Source of the DNA: an uncultured Clostridia bacterium
GTDB lineage: Bacteria > Bacillota > Clostridia > Lachnospirales > Lachnospiraceae
Direction: 5' to 3'
NCBI GenBank assembly: GCA_937888895.1
Contig: CALASV010000307.1
Coordinates: forward strand, 1-11,259
Length of the DNA stretch: 11,259 nucleotides
Position 1 is the stretch's first letter. Every line of letters begins with the position of its first letter. This document shows, piece by piece, positions 5,446 through 11,259 of the stretch. The translations under genes were made by a program, and so were the position numbers. Below the pieces are notes generated by a model. It had not been told where the DNA came from, did no database searches, and saw nothing but the letters and a program-made list of their open reading frames with translations.

Positions 5446-6627
5446 TTACTTAAGTCCTGTTAATTCTTCTATTCTCATAAATACTTCTTGCTGTCCATCA
5501 ATCGTATAGTCGCTTGTTTCAATTTTATCTGTTGCAAGACGAACTAATTTGTGTGCTATACCAGAACGACTAGGATTGATTTCTACATAAAGCTCATCTC
5601 CTGCTGTATATAATCTTTCAATAGATAACATTCTATTACCATCTTCTTCATTTTTTAAAATATATTCACTTTGTTCTCCTGTTTCTAGATCCATATGATA
5701 AATTCGAGATGTACCAGCTAACCATAATTCTTTTTCTTTAATAACAAAGGAATGGAATACAACAAGTCCCGCTGGAAGTACTTCTTCTCCTGTCACTAAA
5801 TCTTTCTCTTCATATATCAATTCAGAAAAATCATATTCTATTCTCTCGTCCGTTCTTAAATTAAGACCATACAATTTACAATCTCCTAATCCTACAGAAT
5901 ATAACATATCCCCTACAATACAATATTGAAATGCTTTGATAGAAAGTTCTTTTGTATCTTTTGTTTCTTCTGTTCTACTAACTAAAGTCCAAGGTGGCAT
6001 ACAAAACAATTTATAATCTTCCCAACCTATCATAGTCATTTCTAATTCATCTTTCACAGGTTCGGTTGCACCAAACGGTAAATAATAACTATATACTCTA
6101 TATCTAGAAGAACCACTTGTACTGTTTTCTTCATCTTTTAGCTTATAAGAAAAATAAATTCCATTCTCATTTACTTTCAATTCATGTCCAACACTTTTTT
6201 CATCCATTGCACCAGCTGCATATACTAATTCTACAGTATCTTTTTTAGGATTATAACAATAAATATCTCCTAAATGCATATCTACTAATTCTCGATTGTC
6301 ATAATTTTCTACCATAAAGTAAAGTAATCCATCATGCATCCAAAGTTCTTGTGCTGGAATATCTACTACTAACTTTGCTTCATTTCCTTTTAATTCGTAG
6401 ATATAATAATCACTGGCACGATTGACAAAATAACTCACTTCATTTTCTTCATCAAACCAAAATAATGAAGGGTCAGTATCCCAATCTCTACTTGCTAAAT
6501 GATTAAATGCATTTTGGTCTACTGATGCAGAATTATCTACTTCTGCTAATATTTGTTTTGTTCCACAACCTGTCATACATAACAATAATAAAGCTATTAA
6601 TACATAACAAAAATTTTTTCTTTTCAT
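5446..6627 (-). CDS. Lipoprotein, beta-propeller-like, tandem paralogue 2 (393 aa)
   Basis: The signal peptide MKRKNFCYVLIALLLLCMTGC has lipobox MTGC and lipidated Cys21. The body matches the 394-aa neighbour segment by segment: NEVSYFVNRASDYYIYEL, DGLLYFMVENYD, LGDIYCYNPKK, HELKVNENGIYFSY, LVSRTEETKD, FQYCIVGDMLYSV and RIEYDFSEL. The two genes are therefore a diverged tandem duplication. No enzyme motif is visible; repeated strand units suggest a beta-propeller fold used for binding. The start ATG at 6627 has AAAGG 10 nt upstream and a -10 TATAAT at 6665-6660. A terminator follows, so it is transcribed separately from its paralogue. Protein sequence divergence appears strongest near the N-terminal linker and in inserted loops such as ENSTSGSSRY. 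Confidence 0.87.
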   Translation of the reverse strand: MKRKNFCYVLIALLLLCMTGCGTKQILAEVDNSASVDQNAFNHLASRDWDTDPSLFWFDEENEVSYFVNRASDYYIYELKGNEAKLVVDIPAQELWMHDGLLYFMVENYDNRELVDMHLGDIYCYNPKKDTVELVYAAGAMDEKSVGHELKVNENGIYFSYKLKDEENSTSGSSRYRVYSYYLPFGATEPVKDELEMTMIGWEDYKLFCMPPWTLVSRTEETKDTKELSIKAFQYCIVGDMLYSVGLGDCKLYGLNLRTDERIEYDFSELIYEEKDLVTGEEVLPAGLVVFHSFVIKEKELWLAGTSRIYHMDLETGEQSEYILKNEEDGNRMLSIERLYTAGDELYVEINPSRSGIAHKLVRLATDKIETSDYTIDGQQEVFMRIEELTGLK

Positions 6628-6659
6628 AGTATATCAACCTTTCTTTTTTTAATAACTTT

Positions 6660-6665
6660 ATTATA
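6660..6665 (-). promoter_or_regulatory. -10 element of the 393-aa lipoprotein gene
   Basis: The minus strand reads TATAAT 32 bp before the start codon, giving a leader of about 26 nt. No -35 close to TTGACA lies at 16-18 bp; a TTGACT occurs 22 bp upstream, which is too far for a standard promoter. Palindromes further upstream (6704-6719) may bind an activator. Confidence 0.5.
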
Positions 6666-6703
6666 CTGTTCATATTTGAACTCCATAAGTCAAAACTGTA
6701 AAC

Positions 6704-6719
6704 AATTTGTAAACAAATT
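6704..6719. promoter_or_regulatory. Perfect palindrome AATTTGT-AA-ACAAATT
   Basis: AATTTGTAAACAAATT is a perfect 7-2-7 inverted repeat in the divergent region. The overlapping ACAATTTGT (6702-6710) is itself palindromic and recurs exactly at 6741-6749, 39 bp away. These spaced sites upstream of the 393-aa lipoprotein promoter could bind a dimeric regulator. The palindrome also contains the -35 of a possible rightward promoter. Confidence 0.45.
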
Positions 6720-6736
6720 ATGTCTAAACTTATATT
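6707..6736 (+). promoter_or_regulatory. Possible rightward promoter into the hairpin-rich region
   Basis: TTGTAA (6707-6712), an 18-bp spacer and TATATT (6731-6736) form a plausible promoter. Transcription would start near 6743 and reach the terminator at 7027, predicting an RNA of about 285 nt. The region is AT-rich, so this match alone is weak evidence. Confidence 0.3.
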
Positions 6737-6773
6737 TTTTACAATTTGTTCATAATTCACTAAATAAGTCGCA

Positions 6774-6849
6774 AAGCGAATTACGAATATCCGATGGAAT
6801 ACGAAAAAGAGGCTATCGGAAAAGTCAAACGGATATTCGTAATCCGCTT
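6774..6849. repeat. Long near-perfect inverted repeat (20 bp arms)
   Basis: Arm 6774-6793 (AAGCGAATTACGAATATCCG) and arm 6830-6849 (CGGATATTCGTAATCCGCTT) match at 19 of 20 positions; weaker pairing extends about 10 bp further out, to roughly 6764 and 6859. The right arm runs into the 23-bp repeat shared with 5412-5434. This could be a small palindromic mobile-type or REP-like element. Confidence 0.7.
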
Positions 6850-6867
6850 CGCTACTTACTCATAACC
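6845..6867. repeat. Short intergenic repeat, copy 2
   Basis: This copy differs at one base from 5412-5434. It overlaps the right arm of the long inverted repeat, which the first copy lacks, so copy 1 may be a partial remnant. Confidence 0.7.
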
Positions 6868-6887
6868 GAATAGCTACTATCGTAGCT

Positions 6888-6920
6888 TGTCAGATGGAGC
6901 CTTAAAAACTCCATCTGACA
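6888..6920. other. Perfect 12-bp hairpin
   Basis: TGTCAGATGGAG (6888-6899) and CTCCATCTGACA (6909-6920) pair without mismatch around a 9-nt loop. No T run follows on either strand, so it is not a typical terminator by itself. Confidence 0.75.
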
Positions 6921-6921
6921 C

Positions 6922-6978
6922 AAATAAGACCCTACCCACCACTTAGTGCTTTACGCACTAGAAGAGTGGGTCTTATTT
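6922..6978. other. Compound hairpin with nested stem
   Basis: The outer stem AAATAAGACCC/GGGTCTTATTT (6922-6932 with 6968-6978) encloses TAGTGC/GCACTA (6944-6949 with 6955-6960). An alternative ACCCAC/GTGGGT pairing (6934-6939 with 6966-6971) competes with the outer stem, which would allow switching. The flanking T-rich arm could give weak bidirectional termination. Confidence 0.6.
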
Positions 6979-7006
6979 GATTCGGATAAAACTACGGCAT
7001 GATAAT
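6977..7006 (+). promoter_or_regulatory. Possible promoter of the chemoreceptor gene, overlapping the terminator stem
   Basis: TTGATT (6977-6982), an 18-bp spacer and GATAAT (7001-7006) would start transcription near 7012, inside the terminator hairpin and so escape it. No clear motility-sigma promoter was seen. The match is moderate and AT-rich chance hits are expected. Confidence 0.3.
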
Positions 7007-7027
7007 TTAATCATACCGTAGTTTTTT
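6988..7027 (+). terminator. Rightward intrinsic terminator upstream of the chemoreceptor gene
   Basis: AAAACTACGG (6988-6997) pairs with CCGTAGTTTT (7016-7025), with an inner ATGAT/ATCAT stem, and the run TTTTTT occupies 7022-7027. No rightward gene precedes it in the 360 bp to the left, so it implies either a non-coding transcript or attenuation of the downstream chemoreceptor operon. Confidence 0.75.
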
Positions 7028-7091
7028 ATAAAAAATTACTTTATCACATTAACCTTAAAAAGAACAAAAGTTGAAAGGAGAGGGATGGAGG

Positions 7092-9083
7092 ATGAAACAG
7101 CAAAAAATTTCTATTAAGATGAAGTTGTTGGGTACTATATTGCCTGTTGTTTTAGTGATTGTAATGGGGTTAGTTGCAATATCGTATATTGTTTCAAGAG
7201 ATATTATTAGGGAATCTGCGAAAAATCTTTTGAATACATCCATTGAAAATCAAGCAAATCAAATTGAGGGATGGTTAAATGAAAATCTTTCTGCGTTTCA
7301 AATTGTGAAGCATACGTTAGAGCAGACCAATCCAGATAAAGAACATTTACAGGAAATGTTAAATCAATATTATAATTATAATTCGAATTATCCACAAGGT
7401 ATTTATATTGCAGATGCAAATGGTGGGGTAATGTTTGCTAATCAGTATGAAGGAACGATTACAAATGCAACAAACACAATATGGTATAGAGATGGTTTAA
7501 CAAGAGTAAATATGGGGTTTACCGATGCCTATACAAATGAAAATGGGGTAGCAGTAATTAGTGCATCAGGAATTTTGAATGATGGAACAGATACAATCAA
7601 AGTAATTAGTGCAGATTTACCATTAGATAGAATTAGTATTATGGTAAATAGTTTTATTGAAATGGAAGATGCAGAGGCATTTTTAGTAAATAGTATGGAT
7701 GGTGCAATTATAGCACATCGAGATAGTTCTTTAATTTCAAAAAAATTAGGAAATTTACAAGATAGTTTTATGCAACAAGTAGAAGTGCATTTATTAGAAG
7801 GCACTTATGATACTGTGGAAATTGATGGGAAAATGACCGCATTTTCGAATTTATTAGGAACAGATTGGACATTGGTATCTTATGTTCCAATTGATACGAT
7901 TTATGCTGGTGTAGATAAAATTAGAATGATTATGTTTGGAGTTGCTTTATGTTCGTTACCAATTTTAGCGATTTTAATTGAACGAATGGTACATATGGTA
8001 ATTTCTCCAGTAAAAGAATTAACAAAAGTTATTACTTCTATGACAGATGGTGACTTTACAGTAGAAATTAAGACAAAATATCATGATGAAATTGGTGTAA
8101 TGAGTCAAAGTGTAGAAAAATTTATAGAAACAATGCGACATATGATTTTTTCCATTCGTGGTGTTTCAGATAAGTTATATGAAGAAGCAAATAATAGCCA
8201 TGCTACCTCTGGGACAATGTATGAAGCTTCTAAAATCCAAAGTGAATCTATGAAAGAATTAAGTAAAACCGTAGAGCAATTATCTCTTTCTGTTAACGAA
8301 ATTTCACAAAATGCTACTTCGTTGGCTTTAGTAGTATCTGATGCAAAGGCAAATGGAACGGAAGTTTCTGAAAAAATGGAAGAAACAGTAGAAGTATCAC
8401 AAAAAGGGAAAAATGAAATACAAAATGTTGGAACTGCAATGCAAGTGATTGTACAATCGGTGAAAAAATTGCAAGAGGCGATTGATAAAGTTGGAAAAGC
8501 TTCTATGGAAATTACAAGCATTACCGGAGTAATTGGAGATATTGCAGAAGAAACGAATTTATTGTCTTTGAATGCTTCGATTGAGGCGGCAAGAGCAGGA
8601 GAAGCGGGAAGAGGTTTTGCTGTAGTAGCATCGGAAATAGGACAATTAGCTCAACATAGCGCAGATTCTGTACGAAATATTGAAGAATTGATATCAGAAG
8701 TAAATACATTAGTAAAAGATGTAGTAGGACAAGCAGAAGATAGCATGAACAGTATTAATCAGAGTAGCAAAATGATTGAGAAAGCAGAAGAAACATTTGA
8801 TGTTATTTTTGGAAATATAGATATTGTAGGAAATTTAGTACAGCAGATGATGGAAAAAGTAGAGCAAGTAGATGAAGTAGCAACGAATGTAGCAGCAATT
8901 TCTGAAGAACAAGCAGCAAGTTCGGAAGAAATTTTAATGACAGCAGAAAATATGGCAGTACAAGCAGAAAAGATTACGCAAAATAGCCAGATAGTAGCCG
9001 ATGGAGCAAGTCAGTTAACAGCATCTGCACAGCAATTGACAAAAGAAGTCGATAATTTCAAAGTAGAGAAAGGAGAATGTTAA
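7092..9083 (+). CDS. Methyl-accepting chemotaxis protein with Cache sensor (663 aa)
   Basis: A transmembrane chemoreceptor that signals to CheA/CheW at the flagellar motor. Domains in 663-aa numbering: TM1 13-35; extracellular double-Cache-like domain 36-278 (PQGIYIADANGG, NTIWYRDGL, VAVISASGI, AFLVNSMDG); TM2 279-304; HAMP about 305-358 (ISPVKEL, DEIGVM); cytoplasmic coiled-coil signalling domain to the end, with the conserved tip at 482-520 (DIAEETNLLSLNASIEAARA, then GEAGRGFAVVASE). There is no C-terminal CheR-docking pentapeptide. The Cache domain has the WY pair, but Thr replaces the Arg two residues earlier that I recall from the amino-acid-binding motif, so amino acids may not be the ligand. 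The start is ATG at 7092, with AAAGGAG 11 nt upstream; the upstream TTG at 7071 overlaps that site. It is followed after one base by a solute-binding lipoprotein gene. Confidence 0.95.
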   Translation: MKQQKISIKMKLLGTILPVVLVIVMGLVAISYIVSRDIIRESAKNLLNTSIENQANQIEGWLNENLSAFQIVKHTLEQTNPDKEHLQEMLNQYYNYNSNYPQGIYIADANGGVMFANQYEGTITNATNTIWYRDGLTRVNMGFTDAYTNENGVAVISASGILNDGTDTIKVISADLPLDRISIMVNSFIEMEDAEAFLVNSMDGAIIAHRDSSLISKKLGNLQDSFMQQVEVHLLEGTYDTVEIDGKMTAFSNLLGTDWTLVSYVPIDTIYAGVDKIRMIMFGVALCSLPILAILIERMVHMVISPVKELTKVITSMTDGDFTVEIKTKYHDEIGVMSQSVEKFIETMRHMIFSIRGVSDKLYEEANNSHATSGTMYEASKIQSESMKELSKTVEQLSLSVNEISQNATSLALVVSDAKANGTEVSEKMEETVEVSQKGKNEIQNVGTAMQVIVQSVKKLQEAIDKVGKASMEITSITGVIGDIAEETNLLSLNASIEAARAGEAGRGFAVVASEIGQLAQHSADSVRNIEELISEVNTLVKDVVGQAEDSMNSINQSSKMIEKAEETFDVIFGNIDIVGNLVQQMMEKVEQVDEVATNVAAISEEQAASSEEILMTAENMAVQAEKITQNSQIVADGASQLTASAQQLTKEVDNFKVEKGEC

Positions 9084-9084
9084 G

Positions 9085-10065
9085 ATGTCTAAAAAAATTA
9101 GTAAATTTATCATAGTTAGTATATTGTTATTCTCTTTTCTATGTGGTTGTGGAAGTAGTAGTGCAGTAGGTGGAAAAGATAATGTTAAAATATTATTGTC
9201 TTTGAATCAAATGGATACATTTAGGCAAACATTAGTAGATGCTGCATTGATAAAAGCCAAAGAAGAAGGAGCCACATTAGATGTTTTTGATGCTGATGGA
9301 ATGATTGAAAATCAAGTAGCACATATGAAAAAAGCAGTAGAGGAAGGCTATGATATTATTTTATGTGCTCCTGTATCAACCGATACGGTAGTAGAGTTAA
9401 AAGCAAGTGCCAAAGGTTTGCCAATTGTATTTTTTAATAGTTGTCCAAGTGATAAACAACTAAAAGAATATTTTTATGTTTATGCAGGTTCCGATGAAGA
9501 AGTAGCAGGAGAATATCAAGCAGAATATATATTAGAAAAATTTAAGACAAAAACTGAAATCAATATTGTTATTATTGGTGGTTCAAAAGGACATTCTGCT
9601 ACGACAGGAAGAACAAACGGGATAAAAAAAGCATTATCTCAAAGTGGGAAAACAATAAACTATGTATTTGAAGATTATGCCGATTGGGATACAAAGAAGG
9701 CGTATGACCTTTTTTCTATATTTTTAAAAACAGGAGTCAAAGCAGATTGTGTCCTTTGTAATAATGATTCTATGGCACTTGGTGTTATTCAATGTATGGA
9801 AGAACAGGGTATTAGTCCAAATGATATGCCAGTGTTAGGTGTAGATGCAACCGTAGACGGTTGTAACTCGATTAAAGAAGGAAAAATGGCATTTACTGTT
9901 TATCAATCAGGAAGTGGTCAAGGAAATGCAGCAGTGGAAATGGCACTTCGTATTGTAAGAGGCGATGCACCAGAAGAAATGGAAGGTATTACAGAAAATG
10001 GAAAGTATGTATGGGTGCCATTTGAAAAAGTAGATAGTAGTAATGTGGGAAATTATGGAAAATAG
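9085..10065 (+). CDS. Periplasmic-binding-protein-like lipoprotein, RbsB/sugar type (326 aa)
   Basis: An extracellular substrate-binding lipoprotein of the Peripla_BP_4 / ribose-galactose binding family. The signal peptide ends in LCGC, lipidated Cys22. Typical family segments follow: KILLSLNQMDTFRQTLVDAA, GYDIILCAPVSTDTV, GLPIVFFN, YVYAGSDEEVAGEYQAEYI, INIVIIGGSKGHSATTGRT, ADCVLCNNDSMALGVIQCME, MPVLGVDATVDGCNSIKEGK and AFTVYQS. The ATG at 9085 lies one base after the chemoreceptor stop, with AAAGGAG inside that gene's end, so the two are co-transcribed and probably translationally coupled. No ABC ATPase or permease gene follows; a terminator comes directly after. This suggests it presents a bound sugar-like ligand to the chemoreceptor rather than feeding a transporter, although it could serve a transporter encoded elsewhere. 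The exact ligand cannot be read from sequence. Confidence 0.93.
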   Translation: MSKKISKFIIVSILLFSFLCGCGSSSAVGGKDNVKILLSLNQMDTFRQTLVDAALIKAKEEGATLDVFDADGMIENQVAHMKKAVEEGYDIILCAPVSTDTVVELKASAKGLPIVFFNSCPSDKQLKEYFYVYAGSDEEVAGEYQAEYILEKFKTKTEINIVIIGGSKGHSATTGRTNGIKKALSQSGKTINYVFEDYADWDTKKAYDLFSIFLKTGVKADCVLCNNDSMALGVIQCMEEQGISPNDMPVLGVDATVDGCNSIKEGKMAFTVYQSGSGQGNAAVEMALRIVRGDAPEEMEGITENGKYVWVPFEKVDSSNVGNYGK

Positions 10066-10066
10066 T

Positions 10067-10110
10067 AAAAGGGAGTCTTAACAGTACAGTTAAGGCTCTT
10101 TTGTTTTTTT
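10067..10110 (+). terminator. Intrinsic terminator of the chemoreceptor/binding-protein operon
   Basis: CTTAAC (10077-10082) pairs with GTTAAG (10089-10094), extended by a U-G pair, GAG/CTC, a two-base bulge and AAAA/TTTT, with a 6-nt loop. Seven Ts follow at 10104-10110. It begins one base after the stop codon. Confidence 0.88.
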
Positions 10111-10161
10111 GTGTAATATTTATAAAAAATTTTAGTGTTTTTTTCATTTTTATCGTACTAT

Positions 10162-10181
10162 TAATAGCGAATTCGTTAGTA
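10162..10181. promoter_or_regulatory. Imperfect 20-bp palindrome upstream of the sigma factor gene
   Basis: TAATAGCGAATTCGTTAGTA is symmetric at 8 of 10 base pairs about the central GAATTC, with a second perfect palindrome CTATTAATAG at 10158-10167 overlapping it. It ends 26 bp before the TTG start, so it may be an operator overlapping the promoter. No clear -35/-10 pair was identified here. Confidence 0.4.
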
Positions 10182-10207
10182 TACAAAAAGAGTAAGAGGT
10201 AGGAAAG

Positions 10208-10810
10208 TTGAGTGATGAAAAAATAATTCAGGCAATTAAAGATAGGAATGAACAGGTAATTGCTATGGTGATACGAAAATATTCTAAATTAGTATGGAAA
10301 GTTACTTCTTCTATTTTAGTAAATGCATCATCTATACAAGAAGTAGAGGAATGTGTGGCAGATGTGTTTATTTATTTGTGGCTATATCCTGAAAAATATG
10401 AATGGGAAAAAGGAAAGTTATCATCTTGGTTATGCATGGTTGCAAGGTCAAAAGCGATTGATAGGTATCGGAGTATTATAAAAAAACAGGAAGTTTCGAT
10501 AGAAGAACAGTATATGGAATATTCAGATAAAGGGAGTAGAATGGAAGAAATTAATATATATGATATAGCATATCAAACGTATGGAAAAATAATAGAACCT
10601 TTAGCAAAAATTATAGCAGAGGAAGAGAAAGAACATTTATTGGTCTTTATAGAAACATTGGAATATCCAGAAAAAGAAATTTTAATACGAAGATATTATT
10701 ATGAACAGAAGCCAAAAGAGATAGCAATTGCATTAGATATTCCCAAAAAACAAGTGGAAAATTGCCTGTATCAAACAAAACAAAAGTTAAAAAAGAAGAT
10801 AGAACAATAG
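10208..10810 (+). CDS. ECF-type RNA polymerase sigma factor (200 aa)
   Basis: A sigma-70 family factor of extracytoplasmic-function type that directs RNA polymerase to a stress- or envelope-response regulon. Region 2 is at about 23-90 (VIRKYSKLVWKV, EVEECVADVFIYLWLYPEKY, KLSSWLCMVARSKAIDRYR) and region 4 at about 144-197 (LEYPEKEILIRRYYYEQKPK, EIAIALDIPKKQVENCLYQT, KQKLKKKI). The start is TTG at 10208, with GAGG 8 nt upstream, giving the typical N-terminus MSDEKIIQAI; nearby ATG and GTG codons are out of frame. The linker between regions 2 and 4 (about 91-143) is long and includes an acidic segment (EEQYMEYSDKGSRMEE). A gene for a membrane protein follows 13 nt downstream, as in sigma/anti-sigma pairs. 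Confidence 0.93.
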   Translation: MSDEKIIQAIKDRNEQVIAMVIRKYSKLVWKVTSSILVNASSIQEVEECVADVFIYLWLYPEKYEWEKGKLSSWLCMVARSKAIDRYRSIIKKQEVSIEEQYMEYSDKGSRMEEINIYDIAYQTYGKIIEPLAKIIAEEEKEHLLVFIETLEYPEKEILIRRYYYEQKPKEIAIALDIPKKQVENCLYQTKQKLKKKIEQ

Positions 10811-10823
10811 AAAGGAAAAAAGT

Positions 10824-11259
10824 ATGGAAAAATTTAATCGAAAACATATGGAACAAATTCAGAAAATATTTAAAGAGAAAACAGGAGTAGAAGTTAAGGA
10901 AAGAAAAACAAGTTATGGAATGAAAAGAATGGTATTAGTATTTGGAATGGTTTGCTTTTGTGTATTGTCAGCGTTTTCGTATCGAAAAATTTCTAGTGTG
11001 TATGGAGAGGAAGTAGGATTTGATTCTATTTATAGAGGGAATGGCGTGTTTGAAGTTATTGTAACGAATAATTCAGATAAAGAATTAAAGTTGCAGGAAC
11101 AAGTAAAAGTAATGCAGTGGTCCTCTAGTAAAGAAGTAGAAGGAGAAAGTAGAAAAATTTTAATGGATAATTCAAAAGTAGAAGCACATTCCAAAGGAAT
11201 AATAACAATTGATTTGTCAGAAGGATATAATATAGAAGAATTAGAAGAACCATTAGAAG
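10824..11259 (+). CDS. Single-pass membrane protein, putative anti-sigma partner (5' part only)
   Basis: The gene starts at the ATG at 10824, with AAAGGA 7 nt upstream, 13 nt after the sigma factor stop, and is open to the right edge (145 complete codons). Residues 1-35 are a short basic, helical cytoplasmic part (NRKHMEQIQKIFKEK), 36-53 one transmembrane helix (MVLVFGMVCFCVLSAFSY), and the remainder is outside the cell with beta-strand character (FEVIVTNNSDKELKLQEQVK, IITIDLSEGYNIEELEEPLE). Operon position and topology fit a membrane-bound regulator that sequesters the sigma factor. There is no zinc-type HxxxCxxC anti-sigma motif in the cytoplasmic part. The family resembles membrane proteins commonly found after ECF sigma genes in Lachnospiraceae, but anti-sigma activity is inferred. 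Confidence 0.85.
   Translation, partial: MEKFNRKHMEQIQKIFKEKTGVEVKERKTSYGMKRMVLVFGMVCFCVLSAFSYRKISSVYGEEVGFDSIYRGNGVFEVIVTNNSDKELKLQEQVKVMQWSSSKEVEGESRKILMDNSKVEAHSKGIITIDLSEGYNIEELEEPLE

Larger units (their letters stand above)
6743..7027 (+). ncRNA. Candidate structured non-coding RNA or leader (hairpin-rich, ends in a terminator)
   Basis: This occupies most of the 464-bp gap between the divergent genes starting at 6627 and 7092. In order it contains: a long imperfect hairpin (6774-6793 with 6830-6849, 19 of 20 paired, extendable outward); a small AGCTAC/GTAGCT hairpin (6872-6887); a perfect 12-bp hairpin (6888-6899 with 6909-6920); an 11-bp outer stem (6922-6932 with 6968-6978) enclosing TAGTGC/GCACTA; and a final intrinsic terminator (6988-7027). 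No convincing protein-coding ORF is present: a short frame begins at a TTG without a ribosome binding site. I recognise no known riboswitch or RNA family. Alternatives are a stack of residual terminators and repeats, or a regulated leader of the chemoreceptor gene. Confidence 0.35.

Noticed and set aside
6676..6873. 65-codon plus-strand frame through the hairpin region
   Set aside because: Starts at a TTG without a ribosome binding site and runs through a long inverted repeat; composition looks non-coding.
6870..7027. Cyclic-di-GMP riboswitch or T-box upstream of the chemoreceptor
   Set aside because: The conserved cores I know for these (GEMM-type tetraloop/receptor region, T-box GGTGG sequence) are not present in order; only generic hairpins are seen.
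7071..7091. Chemoreceptor start at the TTG at 7071
   Set aside because: The TTG directly abuts the AAAGGAG that serves the ATG at 7092, and the extra seven residues have no family support.
8105..8521. Minus-strand 138-codon frame inside the chemoreceptor
   Set aside because: Antisense to a well-conserved signalling domain; no start signals and no recognisable protein features.
1..11259. CRISPR array, tRNA, rRNA or insertion sequence
   Set aside because: No regularly spaced repeats, no cloverleaf or rRNA sequence and no transposase-like protein were seen.

Overview
The window is visibly AT-rich, with strong AAAGGAG-type ribosome binding sites, several TTG starts, lipoprotein signal peptides and intrinsic terminators. 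Together with the gene families (a long XRE/TPR-like regulator, a bacteriohemerythrin, a Cache chemoreceptor beside an RbsB-like binding protein, and an ECF sigma factor with a membrane partner), this suggests a low-GC anaerobic Firmicute, most likely a Lachnospiraceae-type Clostridium relative. That placement is inferred from gene style; no marker gene is present.

Layout. 1-552 (-): 5' part of a lipoprotein gene that runs off the left edge. 644-924 (-): small secreted Cys/Thr-rich protein whose reading frame is broken by an apparent -1 shift. 925-1144: divergent regulatory region with a perfect 11-bp inverted repeat. 1145-1585 (+): small protein with a Sec-like N-terminus; its 3' half runs antisense into the next gene. 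1356-3269 (-): 637-aa helix-turn-helix regulator with a long all-helical C-terminal part. 3538-3933 (-): bacteriohemerythrin with its own promoter and terminator. 4054-5238 and 5446-6627 (-): two tandem paralogous lipoproteins, each ending in a terminator. 6628-7091: 464 bp without a convincing protein gene but with five strong hairpins, the last an intrinsic terminator on the + strand. 7092-9083 and 9085-10065 (+): a chemoreceptor and a sugar-type periplasmic binding lipoprotein, one base apart, then a terminator. 10208-10810 (+): ECF-like sigma factor, followed 13 bases later by a single-pass membrane protein that runs off the right edge.

How the parts may work together. The left third (644-3361) looks like a self-contained regulatory circuit. 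The large regulator resembles peptide-responsive RRNPP-like regulators. A GGGAAA...RGTAT motif occurs in its own upstream region and next to the poor -35 of the small exported-protein gene, so it may control itself and the secreted proteins. The chemoreceptor/binding-protein pair has no transporter genes beside it and probably forms a two-part sensor. The sigma factor and membrane protein form a typical signal-response pair. The best candidates for something undescribed are the regulator/secreted-peptide circuit and the hairpin-rich 6740-7028 region, which may be a structured RNA.
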